This document shows, one piece after another, positions 59,510 through 64,000 of a DNA stretch of 64,000 nucleotides. A model generated the notes under the pieces. The model saw nothing but the letters and a program-made list of their open reading frames with translations, made no database searches and had not been told where the DNA came from. The stretch is taken from positions 496,001 to 560,000 of the forward strand of contig NZ_WAIE01000001.1 of the NCBI RefSeq assembly GCF_008830225.1. The letters are read 5' to 3'. The position numbers and the translations under genes were made by a program. Position 1 is the first letter of the stretch. The number at the start of each line of letters is the position of its first letter. Source of the DNA: Pseudodesulfovibrio senegalensis. GTDB taxonomy: Bacteria; Desulfobacterota; Desulfovibrionia; Desulfovibrionales; Desulfovibrionaceae.

Positions 59510-61147
59510 ATGGCAAAGACGAAAAAGCTGGTGCAGATGGAAGCCGCCGACGTCAAGGATGAACTTCTGGCGAAGTATCCTCCCAAGGTGGCTCGCAAAC
59601 GCGCCAAGCAGATCATGATCAACGAGGCCACGGAGTCCGAAGCGCCGCCCGAAATTCTGGCGAACGTACGGACCATTCCCGGCATCATCACCATGCGCGG
59701 CTGCACCTATGCGGGGTGCAAGGGCGTCATCATGGGCCCCACCCGCGACATCGTGAACATCACCCACGGCCCCATCGGCTGCGGGTTCTATTCCTGGCTT
59801 ACCCGTCGCAACCAGACCGAGCCCGGCCCGGACGGCGACAACTACATGCCCTACTGTTTCTCCACGGACATGCAGGATCAGGACATCATCTTCGGGGGCG
59901 AGAAAAAGCTCGAGGCCGCCATCCAGGAAGCCTACGACCTGCTGCACCCCAAGGGCATCTGCGTGTTCGCCACCTGTCCGGTGGGCCTGATCGGCGACGA
60001 CATCCACGCCGTGTGCAGGAAGATGAAGGAGAAGTTCGGCGACTGCAACGTGTTTGCATTTTCCTGCGAAGGCTACAAGGGCGTGTCCCAGTCCGCAGGG
60101 CACCACATCGCCAACAACCAGGTCTTCTCGCACCTTGTGGGCGAAGATAAGGAACAGCCCGAGGGTGAGTACAAAATCAACCTGCTCGGTGAATACAACA
60201 TCGGCGGCGACGGTTTCGAGATCGACCGCATTCTCAAGAAGTGCGGCATCACCAACCTGGCCACGTTCTCGGGCAACTCCTCCTATGACCAGTTTGCCCG
60301 GGCCCAGCATGCGGACCTCAGCTGCGTCATGTGTCACCGCTCCATCAACTACGTGGCCGACATGCTGGAGACCAAATACGGCATCCCGTGGATCAAGGTG
60401 AACTTCATCGGTGCAAAATCCACGGCCAAGTCGCTGCGCAAGATCGGCGAATACTTCGGCGACCCGAAACTCATCGATCGTATCGAGGAGGTGATTGCCG
60501 AGGAAATGCCCGCAGTGGAGGAAGCCATCGCCGATGTGCTTCCGCGGACGGAAGGCAAGACCGCCATGATGTTTGTGGGTGGCTCCCGCGCGCACCATTA
60601 TCAGGACCTGTTCGAGGAAATGGGCATGAAGACCCTGTCGGCAGGCTACGAGTTTGCCCACCGGGACGACTACGAAGGCCGCCATGTCATCCCCAATCTG
60701 ACCGTGGACGCCGATTCCCGCAACATCGAGGAAATCGAGGTGGAGGCCGACCCCGAACTCTATGAACCGCGCAAGACTCCGGACGAAATCAAGAAACTGG
60801 AGGAAGCGGGCTACGAGTTCAAGCACTACGAGGGTCTGAACGCGCAGATGGACAAGGGAACCATCGTCATCGACGACCTCAACCAGTACGAGGCCGAAAA
60901 GTTGGTGGAACTGCTCAAGCCCGACGTGTTCTGCGCGGGCATCAAGGAGAAGTATTCCATCCAGAAATGCGGCGTGCCCATGAAGCAGCTGCATAGCTAC
61001 GACTCCGGCGGCCCCTATGCCGGGTTCAAGGGCGCAGTCAATTTCTACAATGAAATCGATCGTCTGGTGAACTCGAAAGTGTGGTCGTACATGAAGGCCC
61101 CCTGGCAGGAAAATCCCGAACTGACGGCAACGTTTGTCTGGGAATAG
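59510..61147 (+). CDS. nifD: Nitrogenase molybdenum-iron protein alpha chain NifD
   Basis: Catalytic subunit of Mo-nitrogenase, 545 residues, long form. Seen: P-cluster cysteines in RGCTYAGCKG, HGPIGCGFYSW and FATCPVGLIGDD, the FeMo-cofactor ligands C275 (SCVMCHRSINY) and H495 (KQLHSYDSGGPYAGF), and ATP-protein contact surfaces at usual places. The ATG at 59510 has AAGGAG before it. The presence of nifV and the cofactor ligands argues for a Mo enzyme; VnfD or AnfD would need a delta subunit, which is absent. Confidence 0.96.
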   Translation: MAKTKKLVQMEAADVKDELLAKYPPKVARKRAKQIMINEATESEAPPEILANVRTIPGIITMRGCTYAGCKGVIMGPTRDIVNITHGPIGCGFYSWLTRRNQTEPGPDGDNYMPYCFSTDMQDQDIIFGGEKKLEAAIQEAYDLLHPKGICVFATCPVGLIGDDIHAVCRKMKEKFGDCNVFAFSCEGYKGVSQSAGHHIANNQVFSHLVGEDKEQPEGEYKINLLGEYNIGGDGFEIDRILKKCGITNLATFSGNSSYDQFARAQHADLSCVMCHRSINYVADMLETKYGIPWIKVNFIGAKSTAKSLRKIGEYFGDPKLIDRIEEVIAEEMPAVEEAIADVLPRTEGKTAMMFVGGSRAHHYQDLFEEMGMKTLSAGYEFAHRDDYEGRHVIPNLTVDADSRNIEEIEVEADPELYEPRKTPDEIKKLEEAGYEFKHYEGLNAQMDKGTIVIDDLNQYEAEKLVELLKPDVFCAGIKEKYSIQKCGVPMKQLHSYDSGGPYAGFKGAVNFYNEIDRLVNSKVWSYMKAPWQENPELTATFVWE

Positions 61148-61270
61148 CAATTTGTTGAAAAGTCCACGCCAGCTGTGTTGCTGCACCGGGGGCGAACCCT
61201 CACGTATGCCAGATACGCTTCGGCCTCGCCCCCGGTTTGCGCCCTGCCAGCGCAGCTTTTGAACAAATTG
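61148..61270. repeat. Long imperfect palindrome between nifD and nifK
   Basis: A 123-base inverted repeat. The outer arms CAATTTGTT/AACAAATTG are perfect, followed inward by GAAAAG/CTTTTG and by GGGGGCGA/TCGCCCCC and ATACG/CGTAT blocks. It starts right at the nifD stop. It may be a dispersed repeat, a MITE-like element or a structure that sets the nifD to nifK ratio. Confidence 0.65.
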
Positions 61271-61290
61271 AAGAATAAAGGAATAAAGAA

Positions 61291-62667
61291 ATGGTATTAC
61301 TCAGACACACACCCGAAGAAGTGGCCGAGCGCAAGGCGCTCATGATCAACCCGGCCAAGACGTGCCAGCCCATCGGCGCCATGTATGCGGCGCTGGGCAT
61401 CCACGGATGCCTGCCGCATTCGCACGGTTCTCAGGGCTGTTGCGCCTATCACCGGTCCACATTGACCCGGCACTACAAGGAGCCCATTTCCGCGGCCACA
61501 TCCTCCTTTACCGAAGGTGCGAGCGTGTTCGGCGGGCAGGCCAACCTCGTGCAGGCCATCAACAACATCTTCACGGTCTACGAGCCGGAAGTGATCGCCG
61601 TGCACACCACCTGCCTGTCCGAGACCATCGGTGACGACCTGAAGCAGATATTCGACAAGGCCACCAAGTCCGGCAAGGTGCCCGAGGGCAAGACCCTGAT
61701 CGGCGCGCCCACCCCGTCCTATGTCGGCTCCCACGTCACCGGGTTCTCCAACATGGTCAAGGCCATGGCCCAACTGGCCGAACACGGCAAAAAGAAGTCC
61801 GGCAAGGTCAACGTCATCCCCGGCTGGGTGGAGCCCTGCGACATGGCCGAAATCAAACGGATGGCAGTGCTCGTGGGCGTGGACATCACCCTGTTCCCGG
61901 ATACGTCGGGCGTGCTCGACGGTCCCCTGACCGGCGAATACACCATGTTCCCCAAAGGCGGGGTGACCATCGACGAGCTGAAAAAGGCCGGCAGCGCCAT
62001 TGGCACGCTGGCTCTCGGCGAATGGTGTTCGGCGGACGCTGCACGCTGGCTGGATTCAAAGTGCAAGGTTCCCTGTTCCATTCTGGACATGCCGTTCGGG
62101 CTTGCCGCCACCGACCGTTTCATCGACGTGCTGCGCACCGTGGCCGGTGTTCCGGTGCCGGAATCCGTGGCGTTCGAGCGCGGCCAGCTCGTGGACATGA
62201 TTTCGGACATGCACCAGTACCTTTACGGCAAGCGTGTGGCCATATGGGGCGACCCGGACCAGCTCATCTCCATGTGCGAGTTCCTGGTCTCTCTCGACAT
62301 GCAGCCCGTGTACGTGGTCACCGGCACGCCCGGCAAGAAGTTCGAAAAGCGCATCAAGGAGATATGCGACGGCAAGGGTTTTGACGTGAAAGTCAAGGCC
62401 AAGGGCGACATGTTCCTGATGCACCAGTGGATCAAGAACGACCCCGTGGATCTGCTCATCGGCAACACCTACGGCAAGTACATTGCCCGCGACGAGGACA
62501 TCCCGTTGCTGCGGTGGGGTTTCCCCATCCTCGACCGTCAGGGCCACCAGTACTTCCCCACGGTCGGTTACAAGGGCGGCCTCAGGCTTTTGGAAAAAAT
62601 GCTGGGATTGCTTCTGGACCGCAAGGATCGGGACGACCCCGAAAGGACCTTCGAGCTTGTCCTTTAA
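61291..62667 (+). CDS. nifK: Nitrogenase molybdenum-iron protein beta chain NifK
   Basis: Partner of NifD, 458 residues, the short form found with NifI-type operons. Seen: P-cluster cysteines in KTCQPIGAMYAALG, SQGCCAYHR and HTTCLSETIGDDL, and GWVEPCDMAEIKRM in the middle. Starts 143 bases after nifD, across the long palindrome, with AAAGGA upstream. With the other subunit it forms the alpha2-beta2 component 1. Confidence 0.96.
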   Translation: MVLLRHTPEEVAERKALMINPAKTCQPIGAMYAALGIHGCLPHSHGSQGCCAYHRSTLTRHYKEPISAATSSFTEGASVFGGQANLVQAINNIFTVYEPEVIAVHTTCLSETIGDDLKQIFDKATKSGKVPEGKTLIGAPTPSYVGSHVTGFSNMVKAMAQLAEHGKKKSGKVNVIPGWVEPCDMAEIKRMAVLVGVDITLFPDTSGVLDGPLTGEYTMFPKGGVTIDELKKAGSAIGTLALGEWCSADAARWLDSKCKVPCSILDMPFGLAATDRFIDVLRTVAGVPVPESVAFERGQLVDMISDMHQYLYGKRVAIWGDPDQLISMCEFLVSLDMQPVYVVTGTPGKKFEKRIKEICDGKGFDVKVKAKGDMFLMHQWIKNDPVDLLIGNTYGKYIARDEDIPLLRWGFPILDRQGHQYFPTVGYKGGLRLLEKMLGLLLDRKDRDDPERTFELVL

Positions 62668-62801
62668 CACGTGAACCGTGGCTCGGAGCAAGGGACTTCC
62701 CTTTGCTCCGGGCTGTCCGGAACGGTTTGAATGACAGTGTTCGAACCCTTCCGGACAGCCCGAAAATGGACCCGAAACCAACCAGAACAAAAGGCGCAGA
62801 C

Positions 62802-63986
62802 ATGGAAACACCGGCAACCGCATACGCAAACCATCCCTGCTTCGGCATGACCTCCCGCAGGACGGTCGGCCGGATTCACCTGCCCGTGGCCCCGCGCAGC
62901 AATGCCCGCATGCGCTTTGCGTCAAGCCGCAAAACGGAGCGGGCCATCATGCCTGCCGATGCCCTGAACATGCTCAGCCGGACAGTTGATGCGGGCAACC
63001 CCGTGGACGTGGTGGGCATCACCGGCCCCGGCGACCCCATGGCCGAGCCCGCATACACCATGGAAACCCTGCGCATGGTTCGCGAGGCGTATCCCGACAT
63101 GGCCCTGTGCCTGACCACACTGGGCATGGGCGCGGATGCCTACGCCGAGGAGTTGGTCGAACTGGGAGTGTCTTATGTCACGGTACTCGTTGATGCGGTT
63201 TCCCCGGAGGTGGCCGAGAAGCTCTATGCTTGGGTTCGCCCGGCAACCCGGACCATGCCATTGCCCGAGGCGGTCAAGGTCCTGCTCAACGAACAGACCC
63301 GCACCGTGACTGCGTTCAAGCGCATGGGCATTACCGTCAAGATCAATACAACCGTCTATCCCGGCTACAACGCCGGGCACGTGGAAGAGATCGCCGCGGC
63401 CATGGGCACGCTCGGTGCGGATATCATGGCGCTGGTTCCGTACCGGCCAGATCAGGATACCGAAGACGGCCCGGCCCGCTGCGGCGCCGAGCTTCTGGCC
63501 ACGGTGCGCGACCGTGCCGCCAGACACTTGGAACTCATGCCCGCATGGGATGAATGCGGCGTGGACATGGTCGGGCTGCAGAATCCGAAAAAGGACTCCG
63601 GGCCGGACATGGCCCTTCCCAGACCCACGAAGGATCGGCCCAACGTGGCCGTGGCCAGTGCCAGCGGCATGGATGTGGACCTGCATCTGGGCCATGCGGC
63701 CAAGCTGCTTATTTACGGCCCGCGCGAGGACGGCCTGCCGTGCCTGCTGGAGACCCGTGAAACACCGCATCCGGGTTCGGGGTCGTCGCGCTGGGAGCAG
63801 CTCGCCGGGCAGCTCAGCGACTGCTTCGCCCTGCTGACAGCCAACGCAGGGGAGCGGCCCAAAAGGAATTTGAGCCGTCTGGGCGTTTCCGTGCTCGTTA
63901 CCGACGGCGAGATCGAAGGAACCGTGGACGTGCTCTACGGCGGCGGAAAGAAGAAAAGCGCATGCCGCAGCACGCGGCGCGCATAA
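62802..63986 (+). CDS. NifB-like protein without radical SAM cysteines, with C-terminal NifX-like domain
   Basis: A 394-residue homologue of NifB. Seen: NHPCFG and GRIHLPVAPR near residues 10-32 as in NifB, then S33-N-A-R-M37-R-F-A40 where NifB has C-x3-C-x2-C, so all three cluster cysteines are gone; the codons (AGC, ATG, GCG) are clear. The barrel continues (VVGITGPGDPMAEP, NTTVYPGYNAGHVEEI), followed by a NifX/NafY-like domain (about 280-380; ASASGMDVDLHLGHAAKLLIYG). It cannot do radical SAM chemistry as known; it could carry or bind FeMo-cofactor precursors. The start at 62802 is set by NifB alignment; its ribosome site is weak. Confidence 0.85.
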   Translation: METPATAYANHPCFGMTSRRTVGRIHLPVAPRSNARMRFASSRKTERAIMPADALNMLSRTVDAGNPVDVVGITGPGDPMAEPAYTMETLRMVREAYPDMALCLTTLGMGADAYAEELVELGVSYVTVLVDAVSPEVAEKLYAWVRPATRTMPLPEAVKVLLNEQTRTVTAFKRMGITVKINTTVYPGYNAGHVEEIAAAMGTLGADIMALVPYRPDQDTEDGPARCGAELLATVRDRAARHLELMPAWDECGVDMVGLQNPKKDSGPDMALPRPTKDRPNVAVASASGMDVDLHLGHAAKLLIYGPREDGLPCLLETRETPHPGSGSSRWEQLAGQLSDCFALLTANAGERPKRNLSRLGVSVLVTDGEIEGTVDVLYGGGKKKSACRSTRRA

Positions 63987-64000
63987 CGACCAAGGAGAAA

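Overview
The window looks like a chromosomal segment of a strictly anaerobic, GC-rich Desulfovibrio-type bacterium (Desulfobacterota). This rests on three things seen here: a periplasmic HydAB-type [FeFe] hydrogenase with a Tat-targeted small subunit, a nif operon of the nifH-nifI1-nifI2-nifD-nifK type, and a complete anaerobic purine-degradation operon. Assignment to a genus is inference.

Layout. (1) Positions 45-20358, minus strand: one 13-gene operon ygeY-arcC-ygeW-(Se-dependent molybdenum hydroxylase)-ssnA-hyuA-ygfK-ygfM-xdhD-yqeB-xdhA-xdhB-xdhC behind a sigma-54 promoter with a tandem dyad upstream. It should oxidise or reduce purines, open the rings and recover ATP through carbamate kinase. 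(2) Positions 20737-24748, minus: recN, a GNAT acetyltransferase and two oligopeptide-type ABC permeases. (3) Positions 24869-26581: tRNA-Ala(GGC), then an AT-rich insert with a hypothetical gene and a ParDE-like toxin-antitoxin pair, closed by a second copy of the tRNA 3' half. This is the scar of an integrated element that has lost its integrase. (4) Positions 27217-37496, minus: a compact nine-gene biosynthetic operon with an E1-like pair (one degenerate, one intact), a three-piece biotin-dependent carboxylase, an adenylate-forming ligase, an MFS exporter, a PP-loop amidotransferase-like enzyme and an ATPase/GNAT fusion. (5) Positions 37970-46342, plus, divergent from (4): a homologue of the [NiFe]-hydrogenase large subunit with an altered metal site, a HydE-like radical SAM protein with an altered cysteine motif, nitrogenase-like H, D and K proteins, then HypC, HypD and HypE. 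No hydrogenase small subunit is present. I know of no described enzyme with this composition, and it is the best candidate here for a new system. (6) Positions 46628-51553, minus: hydB and hydA, then an 80-residue TM1266-like regulator, aspA and hydF. (7) Positions 52199-55187, plus: two secreted alpha/beta hydrolases, the first carrying a tautomerase-like domain. (8) Positions 55487-63986: nifV and a repeat protein (minus), divergent from nifH-nifI1-nifI2-nifD-nifK and a NifB-like protein that has lost all three radical-SAM cysteines (plus). The two nif promoters are both sigma-54 type and lie almost mirror-symmetrically around a pair of dyad sites.

How the parts fit. The HypCDE proteins normally make the Fe(CN)2CO group of [NiFe] hydrogenases, so region 5 suggests that an ATP-driven nitrogenase-like electron donor serves, or helps build, a protein-bound Fe(CN)2CO-type centre. 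The divergent region 4 could make an organic ligand or small molecule for it. E1-like and HydE-like proteins also occur together in FeGP-cofactor biosynthesis of [Fe]-hydrogenase. That link is a hypothesis. All calls come from reading the sequence; no database search was run.
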